Source of the DNA: Enoplosus armatus
Taxonomy: Eukaryota; Chordata; Actinopteri; Centrarchiformes; Enoplosidae
Reading direction: 5' to 3'
DNA: 64,000 bases
Assembly: GCF_043641665.1 (NCBI RefSeq)
Contig: NC_092185.1
Coordinates: 25,634,629-25,698,628, forward strand
Position 1 is the first letter of the stretch, and each line of letters begins with the position of its first letter. The translations under genes were made by a program, and so were the position numbers. The notes under the pieces are model-generated. The model was not told where the DNA came from and did no database searches. It worked only from the letters and a program-made list of their open reading frames with translations. Below are positions 27,426 through 39,750 of this stretch, piece after piece.

Positions 27426-27990
27426 GACAGCACAGGTTGATCTCCCACCGACAGGCGACAGCTTCCTCCCTCCCTCCTCCTCCCTCTCCTCTCCTCCTTT
27501 ATTAAGCCAACGTACGCGCTCTTCAGCTCGGGCAAGGCCTCCCCCACCCTCCTCTACCTCCCTCTCTTCCCCTTCTTCCTTCCTCCTCTGCCCTCTCAGC
27601 ATCGATCAGCTCCGAGCCCGGCCTCCGGACACGCCCCTTCCCCTCTCTCCTTGGGTGATCATTGGCTGGCCACGGTGTCACGTCGTCGTCATCATCGTCG
27701 TCACCACCACCACCACCACCACCACCACCATCATCATCATCTTCCCGGCAGGAGCAGAGCGGAAGGGAGAGGGGAGAGGCAGAGAGACAGAAGGAAGGAG
27801 GAAAACAGAGGGAGCAAGAGGTGGGCGGTGTGGAATAGAGATGGGGTGAACGAGGATTGACAGATAGTGAGAGAGAGAGAGAAAGGCAGGGTGGAGAGAC
27901 AGAGATGCAGAGAGGGAGAGGGAGGGGGAGGAGGAAGCCGGGGCCAACCAATCAGAGCAAGGCATGACATTATCAGCTCATCTGCCTGTG
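27426..27990 (-). promoter_or_regulatory. mapk8ip1: mapk8ip1 5' UTR and GA-rich promoter region
   Basis: Upstream of the ATG at 27425 (context gctgtcATGG: G at -3 and +4) the transcript strand is strongly purine-rich with GGA/GAG repeats. It also has a CAC/ACC-TCA trinucleotide run (27702-27740) and GC-rich stretches. No splice acceptor that would add coding sequence is obvious before the ATG, so this is treated as 5' UTR/promoter. The transcription start is not resolvable by eye. Confidence 0.4.
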
Positions 27991-28038
27991 GCGTTTTCTG
28001 TGAGTTAAGGCTAATAAACACTGAGTGTGCGGCCTGTG

Positions 28039-28067
28039 TTGTGTGTGTGTGTGTGTGTGTGTGTGTA
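28039..28067. repeat. (GT)n microsatellite
   Basis: Pure GT run upstream of the tRNA array. A stretch rich in 'cagccagc/tcaatcaatc' words follows at 28110-28360. Confidence 0.9.
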
Positions 28068-28536
28068 ACCCAGTCAAATAAGATTATACAGCAACAGTGA
28101 TCCCATGGAGAGACGACGGCGACAGACCAGCCAGCAAATCAATCAATCAATCAAACAGCCGTTCAGTCAGCCAACAAAGCAGCCGGCTAAGTAGCCATTT
28201 TAGCCATTTGGCCACAAACTAACCGGTCTTTCAGCCAGTCTTTTTGACCGAGCAGTTAACAAACAAGGCACTCAAGATAGTCAGTCAATCACTCTTTCGG
28301 TCCTCCAGCCAGCCAACAAGCCAGCCGGCAAACCAGTCATTCAGCCAGCCGGCCAACTAATGGTCTCCTTCACCCGTTCGCTCACACCGACGGCGACCGA
28401 GCTGCCACGCAAGGTGCTGGCCTCCATCGGGAGCAACTTTAGGGTTCAGGGTCTTGCCCAAGGACGCTTCGAACCAGCTTTACCTGTTGGCTGTTTATGT
28501 CAGCTGATCTTCTGCTAGCCCCACCTGGTCGCTGTA

Positions 28537-28608
28537 GGTTCCATGGTGTAATGGTCAGCACTCTGGACTTTGAATCCAGTGATCCGAGTTCAAGTCTCGG
28601 TGGAACCT
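28537..28608 (+). tRNA. tRNA-Gln (TTG anticodon), copy 1
   Basis: A 72-base cloverleaf: acceptor ggttcca/tggaacc, A-box-like tggtgtaatgg, anticodon stem ctgga/tccag around ctTTGaa, and T-arm cgagttcaagtctcg. It nearly matches vertebrate tRNA-Gln. A T-run follows about 150 bases downstream in the repeat unit. It is the first of four tandem units sharing flanks. Confidence 0.93.
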
Positions 28609-28823
28609 CGTCTTCTTGGGCCAGTGGAAAACGCTTGATGGTAGAAACTGCCGAGAGCAATTGTAAATTCATGTGTCCGAGTTCTGCATCAACGTCGAAA
28701 CACTTGGTTGGCTTGGGATGTGCCAGATCAGATGTGGAAACTAAACGTAATGATGATTTTTTTTACAATATACTTGTGTAGTTTTCCCCCCGTTTTCACG
28801 ATCAGCCCCACCTGCTCTCCGTA

Positions 28824-28895
28824 GGTTCCATGGTGTAATGGTCAGCACTCTGGACTTTGAATCCAGTGATCCGAGTTCAAGTCTCGGTGGAACCT
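28824..28895 (+). tRNA. tRNA-Gln (TTG anticodon), copy 2
   Basis: Identical to copy 1 over the 72-base gene. The unit is shorter (220 versus about 286 bases) because part of the downstream spacer is missing. Confidence 0.93.
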
Positions 28896-29043
28896 TGTCT
28901 GAGGTCTGCGTCAACGTCGGAGCACTTGACTGCCTTGGGATGTGCCAGATAAGACGTGGAAACTAAATGTAATGATGACTTTTTACAATATACTTGTGTA
29001 GTTTTCCCCGCGATTTCTCGATCAGCCCCACCTGGTCGCTGTA

Positions 29044-29116
29044 GGTTCCATGGTGTAAATGGTCAGCACTCTGGATTTTCAATCCAGTGATCTGAGTTCA
29101 AGTCTCGGTGGAACCT
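29044..29116 (+). pseudogene. tRNA-Gln-derived unit with changed anticodon, copy 3
   Basis: 73 bases. Compared with copy 1 it has an extra A in the D-loop (gtaaatgg for gtaatgg), a loop ttTTCaa giving anticodon TTC (Glu) instead of TTG, and a change in the T-arm side (gatctgag). The acceptor stem is intact. It is probably a decaying copy, though a functional tRNA with new decoding cannot be excluded by eye. Confidence 0.75.
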
Positions 29117-29328
29117 CGTCTTCTTGGGCCAGTGGAAAATGCTTCATGGCAGAAACTGCCGAGAGCAATTGTAAATTGATGTGTCCGAGTTCTGCATCAA
29201 TGTTGAAACACTTGGCTGACTTGGGATGTGCCAGATCAGACTTGGAAACTAAACGTAATGATGACTTTTTACAATATACTTGCGTAGTTTTCCCCCCAAT
29301 TTCTCAATCAGCCGATCAAGTCTGTGTA

Positions 29329-29400
29329 GGTTCCATGGTGTAATGGTCAGCACTCTGGACTTTGAATCCAGTGATCCGAGTTCAAATCTCGGTGGGACCT
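29329..29400 (+). tRNA. tRNA-Gln (TTG anticodon), copy 4
   Basis: 72 bases, with the same D-arm and anticodon arm as copies 1 and 2. It ends tgggacct instead of tggaacct, giving one G-T wobble in the acceptor stem. Its T-loop is ttcaaatc, closer to the usual vertebrate tRNA-Gln. Confidence 0.9.
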
Positions 29401-29510
29401 TGTCTTCCTGGGTCAGTGAAAAATGCTTGATAGTAGAAATGAAATTACGTATATTGGTCACAGAAGTATACTGCTAAAAAAAAATTCTTTTTATTAAATC
29501 CAGACCCTAC

Positions 29511-30482
29511 AGAGGTCTCACAGGCAGTCCAACTCCTCCAGGATGGCACATCAATACGTGCCATTGCCAGAAGGTTTGCTGTGTCTCCCAGCACAGTCTC
29601 AAGAGCATGGAGGAGATTCCAGGAGACAGGCAGTTACTCTAGGAGAGCTGGACAGGCCGTAGAAGGTCCTTAACCCATCAGCAGGACCGGTATCTGCTCC
29701 TTTTGTGCAAGGAGGAACAGGATGAGCACTGCCAGAGCCCTACAAAATGACCTCCAGCAGGCCACTGGTGTGAATGTCTCTGACCAAACAATCAGAAACA
29801 GACTTCATGAGGGTGGCCTGAGGGCCCGACGTCCTCTAGTGGGCCCTGTGCTCACTGCCCGGCACCGTGGAGCTCAATTGGCATTTGCCATAGAACACCA
29901 GAATTAGCAGGTCCGCCACTGGCGCCCTGTGCTTTTCACAGATGAGAGCAGGTTCACCCTGAGCACATGTGACAGACGTGACAGGGTCCGGAGAAGCCGT
30001 GGAGAACGTTATGCTGCCTGTAACATCGTTCAGCATGACCGGTTTGATGGTGGCTCAGTGATGGTCTGGGGAGGCATATCCATGGAGGGACGCACAGACC
30101 TCTACAGGCTAGACAACGGCACCCTGACTGCCATTAGGTATCGGGATGAAATCCTTGGACCCATTGTCAGACCCTACGCTGGTGCAGTGGGTCCTGGGTT
30201 CCTCCTGGTGCACGACAATGCCCGGTCTCATGTGGCGAGAGTATGCAGGCAGTTCCTGGAGGATGAAGGAATTGATACCATTGACTGGCCCCCCACGCTC
30301 CCCTGCCCTGAATCCAATAGAACACCTCTGGGACGTTATGTTTCGGTCCATCCGACCCCGCCAGGTTGCACCTCAGAGTGTCCAGGAGCTCAGTGATGCC
30401 CTGGTCCAGATCTGGGAGGAGATACGCCAGGACACCATCCATACGTTGTCGGGCATGCTTACAAGCACGTGGGGGCAATGCA
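29511..30482 (+). pseudogene. Tc1-like transposase relic
   Basis: The plus strand encodes a Tc1-type transposase in pieces: an HTH region (AVQLLQDGTSIRAIARRF), LQNDLQQATGVNVSDQTIRN, FTDESRF, GGSVMVWGGISMEGR, LVHDNARSHVARVCRQFLED and SPALNPIEHLWDVMFR. These include the catalytic D, D and E regions. An in-frame TAG at 29905, at least one frameshift near 29660 and another near 30295 disable it. Related non-coding 3' sequence continues to about 30640. It is a different family from the element at 20282. Confidence 0.88.
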
Positions 30483-30639
30483 CAGTACTGAGTACCATTT
30501 TGAGTTGCTGGACTAGCCTGCTGCATCATTTTTTCACTTTTTCTGAGCAGTCTATAAAGCCAAGTGAAAGTCTGGGGTGCCTGTTCAACAACGGTCAATC
30601 TGTAGAAGTCTCAGACACAACCCGATACGCTCCAGTCTA

Positions 30640-33440
30640 AACACGTGACAGGCCTGATTTAATGCGGATTGTTGAAGCTGTGCAGTGCATGAGGTTAAGC
30701 TCCTCTGTTAAGCTCCGCTGTTTTTCTGCAGCGCTGACTTGTCCTCCTCCCCTGCTGAGACAGAGACGTTGCACCTGAACATCACAGTGAAGTGACCACT
30801 AGTGGCGATGAAAGGTTCTCCAATGTATTACTGCAGCTGTTTCCGCTTCAGGTCTATTCACCACACGGTTCCTCCACGGTACAAGCAAAAATAACAGCCG
30901 TCCCTCCGGCCCTGCTCACCATATTTGCTCTGTTTGTTTTTTTTCTTGTGTGATCTTTGGCGGCCAGCTCCCCCTACTGGCCACAAGGTGCCTTCTGCGC
31001 CCCCAGCCGTTTCAAACCCTCCCTCCAGCCTTTGGGCCACGCCTCCTCATTTACATACAGCTTAAAACTTCTTTTTTTTTGCAAACTGAAGGTGGATGAT
31101 GATTTTCTGGTGAAGTCACCATCACCCCGTCTTCAGTGAGCAGGGTACAATGAGGCGTCACAGAGTCCAGAGTGGTCAACTCTCTGCAGGACTTCAACTG
31201 ATTTGACATATTTTGAAAAACATAGCGACGGACCTCTGAATTTGAACGCAGTTTGCTCCGATGATGCAAACTTGGGTCACGATTCAGTGGGTGTGCTGAG
31301 ATCATTTCGGCTCTGTTCGGGGGGTGGTTTCCCGCCAGCGGTCGCTTCCGGTCTTCCTCCATCTTCGGCGGCTCCACCCCTTTGGTCCGACTGCCAATCA
31401 TGAGACGCGGCTGTGATCTGTGTTGTCATGTTGACTTTGTGATGCTGCTCACTCGGATGTATTAGCCTACAGATCGATGTTAGTTCATTCGTTTATGAGG
31501 CACTTGTTTTGTAAGATGGGGGGGGGGGGGGCAATAGTTAGATGACTTTGTAATATTGTTGATGATATTTGCCCCGATTGCTCAGGGAGAACTTCTTACT
31601 TTATACAAGTTGCTAGTACACAAACGATCACTATTTACGATCACTTTTCTCCTTATGTGGGTATATAAAAAAAAAAAAGTTTTTTTTTGTTTAAAGCTAT
31701 TTGGAGTTACAAACAGCAGACGTGTATTGACATTTCATTATCAGAATACATAAAGTTGTGTGTTTGGCACGCCTTTTGTGCCTAAAACTAGAGGTCAAAT
31801 GTGTGATATTCTAACTTAAACACTGGATTTTCTTTTGTTTCCGTTATCCAAACCCTGCATAGCTCTAACCAGAAGTAAATAGCACTTTTCAACATATCAT
31901 GAAGAGAATCTCTAAAATCAAAAACTAAATTCTGGATTTGAATAAGTTTCCTTTCTGAAAGTGACGTAGCTTCTGATTGAAGAACGGCTCCATCAGGTCA
32001 AATGATTTGCATTGCAAGTAGGAGCTGATCAAATAAAAGCTGAACGAACGTTGTATGAGGGGAAACTCATAATGACTCACACCTTAAACTCCCATTTGAA
32101 TCACAATTCCTTCAGCAATTTTAATGAAAATAAACTCTTTTTTTTGTACAATACAAAACAAATAAATATCCATGCGGCCCACAGTTCTCAGACAGCCCCC
32201 CCCAACCCCCCACCCCACAGAACATCATACTGTTGCCAGTTGGAATGTACAGCAAAATGTACAGCAAATGTACAGCAAAACTCCCTTTCCTTTTTTCTAG
32301 GACCAGTTGAGCCCCGAGAGGCTGAACTGGGAGCTCCACCGGATGATGCGTCCTTTTAACTCCACAGTCCCCCACTTTAACACCAACAGTACGACACCTG
32401 CACGGGCTTTGAGGTTTGTCTCTTAACAATCTATGATCCCTCTTTGGGGGGGGGGGGACCCATCCAGGCAACATTAAGGTGGGTGTCATATATGTAAATC
32501 TGTTCATACAGACGGCCTTTTAATTTACATTGTTTCAATTAGCAATTTGCTATATGCCTGCCCCCCCCCCCCCCCAAAAAAAAAACAGACTTCTGGTTCC
32601 TTTCACTAATCAACATCTTCAATGCTGCCAGCACAAACATCAGACACTTTCCATAACATTCACATCAGGCATTAAGATGTAGTGTTTCGATCATGTTTAG
32701 CGTTTCTTTTTCTTGTTTGTAAAAAAAAAATCAGGAGAATGTCCTGAACAAAATCATCAGGGGCCACATGAACAGGAACACCCTCTGTATTTCCACCCGG
32801 GGGGGGGGGGGGGGGGCAGAAGTGTCATCGACCAGAGTGCCGTCCATCGCCGTTTCCATCTGAATATATAAATGAGTGCCTCCTAAAAGCAGCAGGCCCA
32901 AAATGTCCATGACTGTACACTGAGCTACAACAAACAAAATAAAGTGAAGTTTAATACATTTCAGTGTTCCTGCCTGCCTCTAAATAAGAATAGTCTGGGT
33001 GGGGGGAGGGGGGGGGGGGCGGCGGTTTGGCCTGGACAGGACCCAGAATGAACTGGTTTAGAGACTGTCACTCTGGGACTCACCCACGAATGACATCCCC
33101 TAGAACATAGAACAATTTGCCTCTCATTCACACACACACACACACACACGCACACACTGCCTCCTTGAGCCACAGCCGCCCCCAGTCGTATGCATGCTTA
33201 TGTATATTTATGTTACATATCCAGAACCCCCCCCCAGCCCCCGCCCCCCGTTCCTTGTATGTCTTGTATGAGTCCAGTTGTCCGGGATGGACGTTTAAAA
33301 GGTCGGTGTTTTTGATGCTCCACCTGAAAGAGAAGCCAGAGAAGAAAAACACTGATTTTAATACTGTAACTGCTCATCCATGGTGCTTCTGAATAATATA
33401 CTCGGCTCCTCTTTCACTTATTTTCAGAATTCCTTGAGAA
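30640..33440. other. spacer between tRNA/Tc1 region and cry2
   Basis: No gene is recognised. It contains poly-G/C tracts (31520-31531, 32444-32456, 32561-32574, 32799-32816, 33008-33019), a CA repeat (33127-33149) and two short exon-like plus-strand pieces with good acceptors (30732-30795 and 32301-32413) that I could not attach to a gene. Confidence 0.5.
32799..32816. repeat. poly-G tract (18)
   Basis: Uninterrupted G run in the spacer. Confidence 0.95.
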
Positions 33441-33451
33441 AAATGAATGTT

Positions 33452-33457
33452 TTTATT
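33452..33457 (-). promoter_or_regulatory. cry2: possible cry2 poly(A) signal
   Basis: TTTATT on the plus strand is AATAAA on the cry2 strand, about 175 bases after the stop codon. Its use is inferred. Confidence 0.4.
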
Positions 33458-33631
33458 ATTCCATACTGCAACAGCACAGTTGAAATGACAGCTGTTTACC
33501 AACGGCAGCATGTCAGAGTTGACTTTTAAATAGTCACAAACTCTTGAAAATGTTTTATACATTCAGTTAAGTGTCTTGTGTTTTGCCTAGAAGCTCATTG
33601 TTAATAAAGTTGCTGTGTATTGTACCTCGTA

Positions 33632-36600
33632 TTACTGCTGATGTCCTGGTATCTCTCCAGATGTCCCGTCCTCCATTCGCTCTTCATCCTGCTCAACGTC
33701 CTCCTCCATCCTCTCCTCCTCCATCCTCTCCTCCTCCTCCCCCTCCTCCTCCTCCTCCGATCTCCTCTCTCCCTCCCTGGCTGCTGGGGCCCAGCTCTGT
33801 CGCCCCCGCTGCCTCTGGCTGCGCCGGACCTTGCAGGCGAGGCCCCTCCTCCTGGGCCCCAGGGAGGAGGTCTGAGTTGCGGGCGTGGCTGGACTGGGGG
33901 ACGAGGACGAGGTGGGACATGAGGAGGAAGGGGAGGAGGGTTTGGACCCTGACAATGGGCTCTGGGCTGGGCTGGCAGATGAAGATGTTATTGCTGCAGA
34001 GAGCCGCGTTTGTGAGCCCGAGGAGGTGCAGGGTGTCTGGGACGGGCGATTCTGCGATGCGTACTCCAGGTCTGGATGCGAGGTGGAGGATGCACAGACT
34101 GTGGACGAATCAGGAGCTGTAGAACAGCCAGCTACTTCAGTGTCAGGACCTCTGGTAGGAGAGTCTAGGTAAACATGAGAAAATAATAAGCACACACTGT
34201 GTCCAGTTTGACCGCGACACATGTTCCTAAGTAAGAATTATGACAACATTTTGTAGATCCTCGATGGGAAGATAAGAATCTTGTTGTTTCCGCGTACCGG
34301 GGCCACTGCTGGTCTGGGACTCATCGGTCATTGGTGGTTCTGCCTCCTCTTGGATCGTTGGTACTGATGCTAGTAGACCTGACACACACGCAGAGTGAGG
34401 TTATTCTCCTACCTACCGTTAGCTGCATCTATATTAAAGTGCTAAATTGACTTCCACATTAAAAAAAAAAAAAAAAGTTCTTATCAACGATGCCTTTTTA
34501 CTGTAAATGCATCTCTGTAACGGGCACAGGAAACGAGAGAGGAAAGCAGATGTATCTTTTGAGTATCTCTACAGTCTGGCTCCAAAAGTACAAAGTAAAG
34601 AAAATATCTGCAAGGCCGGTACAGGAGGAAAGAAAGGGACCAGACCACAGACTGTATATAAAGATGGCCGACGCGTCTCCATTTCCTTCCTCTGTACAAA
34701 AATGATGCCAAAATATCCCGGATACGGCCGCTGCCAGTGTTAATTCAAACCAAACCTATATAGGACCTAGTATTGAGCCCTGCGGCACCCCTTCTGTAAC
34801 TTCCAGGAAACCAGATTGAGTTCTGCGGCTAAGATAACTGAGAAACCAATTACGTACATTTGTGTCAAACCCGACTGATCCAATTCCACTGTGTCAAAGG
34901 CTTTACACAAATCAACGAACAGGGTAATACAACACTCCTTCCGATTATTACGCTTGTTCTCTTACTGAGTCCTCTGTAATGGGAGAGTTGCTGGTAAACT
35001 TGTTTCATTCTCTCGATGTTGAGCCTGCTGCCCTCTGCGTGGTTAATCATAGGTTTGGGGTAATCCACTCCCACCACGCAGTTGGCTGCCTTCTGGACCG
35101 ACTCCGGGGCGTTCCACGGCTCATAGATGTAGCGGTTCGGGTAGTCCTTCAAGATGGGGATGTAACGCCTGCAGGACATTTCAAAAGAAAGTTAACCCTA
35201 TTGGATTGGAGAAAACATCCCTGAGTTTGCTGTGGTTCAATATGAAAATGATGTGGTATGGTAGGAGTACCAGAAAAAAAAAAAAGTCTACCTGATGTAG
35301 TCTCCTGATGGGTCAGTTCTCCTTCCAAAGCCGACAGGACAGTAGCAGTGGAAGAACTGCTGAAAGAAGGCGCTGCAGGACAACCACATCCAGCTGCCAG
35401 CATTGACACTCCAATCCGCATCCAGCAGCAGCTCCTCAAACACCTGCAGGAGCACACAGATACGAAATGCTGCATGATGTGTACCATCGATCCGTCATTA
35501 ATGCAACCAGGGTTTCACGTGCTCTCCGCCTGTCGGACACCAGGCTTGTGTTTGAGAGTACCGAACTATAAAGACCGTTCCGTCCTACCTTCATGCCGCT
35601 CTCCCAGCTGATCCACAGGTCCCCCCTGGTGAGGAAACAGGCCACAGCATGTCGGGCCAGGTGGTGGATCCAGCCCTCCTGCCTCAGCTGGGTCATGATG
35701 GCGTCAATCCAGGGAAAACCAGTCCGACCCTCAGCCCACTTGGCCAGTGCCTCGGGGTTCTGGTCCCACGGGATCTGGAGACAACAGATATTAACTATAT
35801 ACTATTCAAGAAAAACCCTTTTCACCTATCCTCGGTAACGCTAACGCTGCTTTTATTTCAGCTTCTGCTTGAGTTTGCTTTTATCAATGCATGAGTACTG
35901 TAGTTATCATAATCACCATTGTATTTTAATAGGTTTGGGAGGACGGTTTTAGTGTCCTATGGTCTAAATTGGTGTTAATTCTAGTCAGCTAAATGTTATA
36001 GCAACGCAAATGGCAGACATTCTGAGGCTCAGGAGCTATATCTGAAAATGAGTTGCGTAAATTAACGACTGAGATTTCTAATTTGATTACACGTGGCTTT
36101 TTGTGGGCATGTTTGTACGTTCCATGATTGTAATGGGCGATGCAGGGACTTGCAGCAGCAGTGCTTCTATCTTCTATAATCCCTGGGTTCATTCTGCTTT
36201 TCCTTCAGTTCCACGGTCTCCTGTCAAGCTGTTGGGGGCAGTTGGTTTTGGGCCCATGGAAAAACTTTCTTTAAAAGCACTGCATCGTTTAAAGGGGACC
36301 TATTATGTTTTTCCTGATTTTCTGTCATATATATATATAACGTTACAATGTTGGATATTCATACTAAACGTTGCCAAAGTTGCCAAAGGATGGGGTAAAC
36401 GTATGTAAAAGTAATCCCTGTGAGTCAAAAGCTTCAGGCTTCAGACTGCTCTGAACGCTCCGTTTCAGCTTTTTCAACCGCCGGGTCTATCTGATGTCAG
36501 ACAGGCACAGATGTCCTTATATGGTAAGGATGTCCTTATATGGTATCTGTGCTCCAGGCACCGACCAGATGTTTACGTTCATGTCAACGTTGCTTAGTAA

Positions 36601-38657
36601 TGCTAGGTTTACAGTTTGCCTTCGGAAATTCTTCCAAAGACTTCCGGAACTTGGCCGGCCAATCAGGGGGGGGGGGGGTCTCTCTAGTGGAATCCCAAAA
36701 TGAAAAACCCTTTAAACTGTACTTGCGGGCTCGCCATCTTCTGAAATGACAGTTTGTGTTGTGTTTTGGCATCAATGCTTGTTTTCTTAAATATCAGCAT
36801 AGTCTTAATACTCGTGTGTTATTTTAACAGCAGGGGATATATCTAGATTTTATTGCCATATTATGGCGTTGACATAATGACATATTCACCTTGAAAATGT
36901 ACAGCATGTGTCTCGAACCATGTTTAAAGTCTGAACCCCCCCCCCATCATCATGAAATCTGAAGGCCAATACATCTCATACAATACAGTACTTAACAAGT
37001 TGTTACCCTTTATATAAAATGTCTATTTTAACATCTGACTCACAAACAGCATTATATAAGACAGTTGCTGGCCTCACATCCATAGGCCAGAGGGTTGACC
37101 TACGATGATGGTCTACCAGAACTGAGTGGTGCAAAGGCCCACCTGCACACAGATGGGATTTCCCTCCATGCGGTCAAAGTTCGGGTTGTTGGTGGCAGCT
37201 GTGTAGAAGAACTCCCTCCATAACAGCTGGCCGAACAGGGACAGAGGAGGACTGCACCGCTTCCGGAGCTGACGGAGAGCAACGAGAGAGAGAGAAGACT
37301 CTAAATGAAATTCAATTTTAAAAAAAAAGTTGTGATTCCATATTTCATGGTGGCAGGTATCCACAGTACCTTCATGTAGAGCTCTCTGAGGTTGTAGTAT
37401 AAAACCCTGCAGGACAGGCAGCCGAAGCGCAGGTAGGGGCTGAGGCCAGTGGGACTGCCATACAGAGAGCATGTGTTGGCCCGAGGGTGCTCAAAGTTGG
37501 CCACCCACACCTATACAGACAGACACAGCGAGTCAAGTCTGACACATTGTCACGTCAAAGAACCATTTCCACTTATGTCGCGAGTTACATAACATTAGTA
37601 CCTAAAACATAAATATTAGCTATATTAAACTACCGTGGGCCTTACGTCAGAGACAGGCCTTTATTTCCTCTGTTAAGTGAATGCATCTTATCATATTTTA
37701 GTTAGAGGCCTCCCTGTTTTCAGAGTCTCTCTCTTCTGGTTTCATTCGCAAGTTCATTCCAGTTCCTTCAACGCCGTTTTTTTTTTTTTTTACACTTTTA
37801 CAGTAAACGCAACACTTCTTCCTGCACAGATGTTTGACATTAACAACCTTCCAGTGGCTCAAAGGGCACGACACCTAAATTGAATGAAAACTGAACTGGC
37901 TTTATTTGTTCCTGCTGTGTTTGTCGTGATTTGAATACTGGCTTTTATTTCAAAATGATTTACGGTATAAACACCCCAGCCCTAAAAAGACAACAAAGCA
38001 AGTGTGCCAACAACCTCAAAACAGAAACAAATCCGGCGAATAAGGTCAAAGGTCATAGCCACAGGTAATAGGTTGCCACTACAAGGAAAGCAGACTTAAT
38101 ATGTTCTGGGTTATGCCAGTAATGGGGCTTTAATGTAAGCTTCTAGTATTACCTTTTTGTCCAGATGTTTGTTGAGTCTGTCCAAGGCCTCGGACTCTCC
38201 TCCTCGCCAAACAGCTGGAGGTAAACCCTCGGTCCTGAAGCCTGGACACGTGTTCACATGGAGATATGGTCAAAATCCAAAGCATTAACACGTGTAATAA
38301 TGTGGTATTCTAATGTGACTGTTAACAGCTGTGTGTCTAATACTGTATGACCTCAGGAGCTGTGCGCCTACACGCATGAATAAAATGAAGTCCTACAGCT
38401 GTCACATTCATTTAGATTAAATTAAAATATGTATACCTAGTTCTTCCAGCGAAGGTATACTGTAGAGCTGGTCATGGTTGTCGGCTATTTTAGTGCGACA
38501 ATTGTCCGTCTGCTGCTGGGTGATGGGAGGCAGTGGTCTCCTGGGCAACTCCAGTCTGCTCACAATGGTCTGAAAGCGCTTAAAGGTCAGAGGAGGACTG
38601 TTGTTGTTCATCTCTATTATCCTGTGACCAATACAGAAAAGATAGAAAAGTATTGCA

Positions 38658-38698
<41 letters not shown>

Positions 38699-39695
38699 TA
38701 TAACATTTTTTTTTTATGTAAGGTAAAAGCTTTGATATGTTGCTCGTGGTGCAAGTTCGGGGGTTCACAGATCACTGGCAACTATCCTCTGAAAACCAGG
38801 AATATTCACAGCAAAAAAAATGTCATGGCAGTCTGGCCGGTAGTTGTTGAGATATTCCTGGAACCAGAGTGGTGGACTGAAGGGATGGCAGACAGACCGA
38901 TGTCTGACCGATGGCTAAACCAAATCCAGCAGTACCCTACTGCGCTGAGCTGCCCGCTTGCACTTCTGCAACGCATCCAAGAGTGACAGGAAACCAAACT
39001 CACTGTTGCACTACACCTCCACGAGTAAAAAAAAAACAAAAAAACGGACCCTATCAATTAATAGCTCCTTCTCAGGCTGTTTTGCCAGCGCAGCGTGAGA
39101 GTAAAGCTCTGCATTTCCACCTGTTTCTATCTTATACAACTTGTCTATATCTGTGAGGCAGTTCTGGATCGCTGGTTGGCGGATTTGCAGCAGGGAGAGG
39201 CTTCCTATTGGTCGATTCACCGTGGTTACTATGAATGAGCAGAGCACGCAGGGCACAATTCCGCGACGACCAATATAAACCCTGCTAAGCTCCCTTCTAC
39301 TTCATCCTCTCATGCAGTATTCTTACACACACACACAGGCCATTATGTAATACAGTGTTACTACATATGTGTTGGTCTGAATCCTCTCCACGTAGAAGAC
39401 AAGACACAGCAAGGCTTGTATACGAGTCAGGTCTTTTGGTACTGCCTCCACTCTTACTCATTCTGCCGTCAGATCCCAGCACATGGACAGGGGTGTGACC
39501 TGCAGTAACACGGGATGACCACCGGGGGGGGGTCTCTGCTGCATGTGGTGCTGACAACGAACTGACTTTATCTCATATTGTGATTTGTCACATCATATCA
39601 TAAAATGTGATACAGTCTTATCAGTGTTATTTTAGAATAATTTATATTGATTGCTGACGGCAGTGTTGACCAACCCAAAGTGAATGCATTGAAAA

Positions 39696-39750
<55 letters not shown>

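Noticed and set aside
27523..27951. Several long overlapping ORFs in 27.3-28.0 kb
   Set aside because: Low-complexity purine/pyrimidine repeats are open in many frames; no homology or splice logic supports them.
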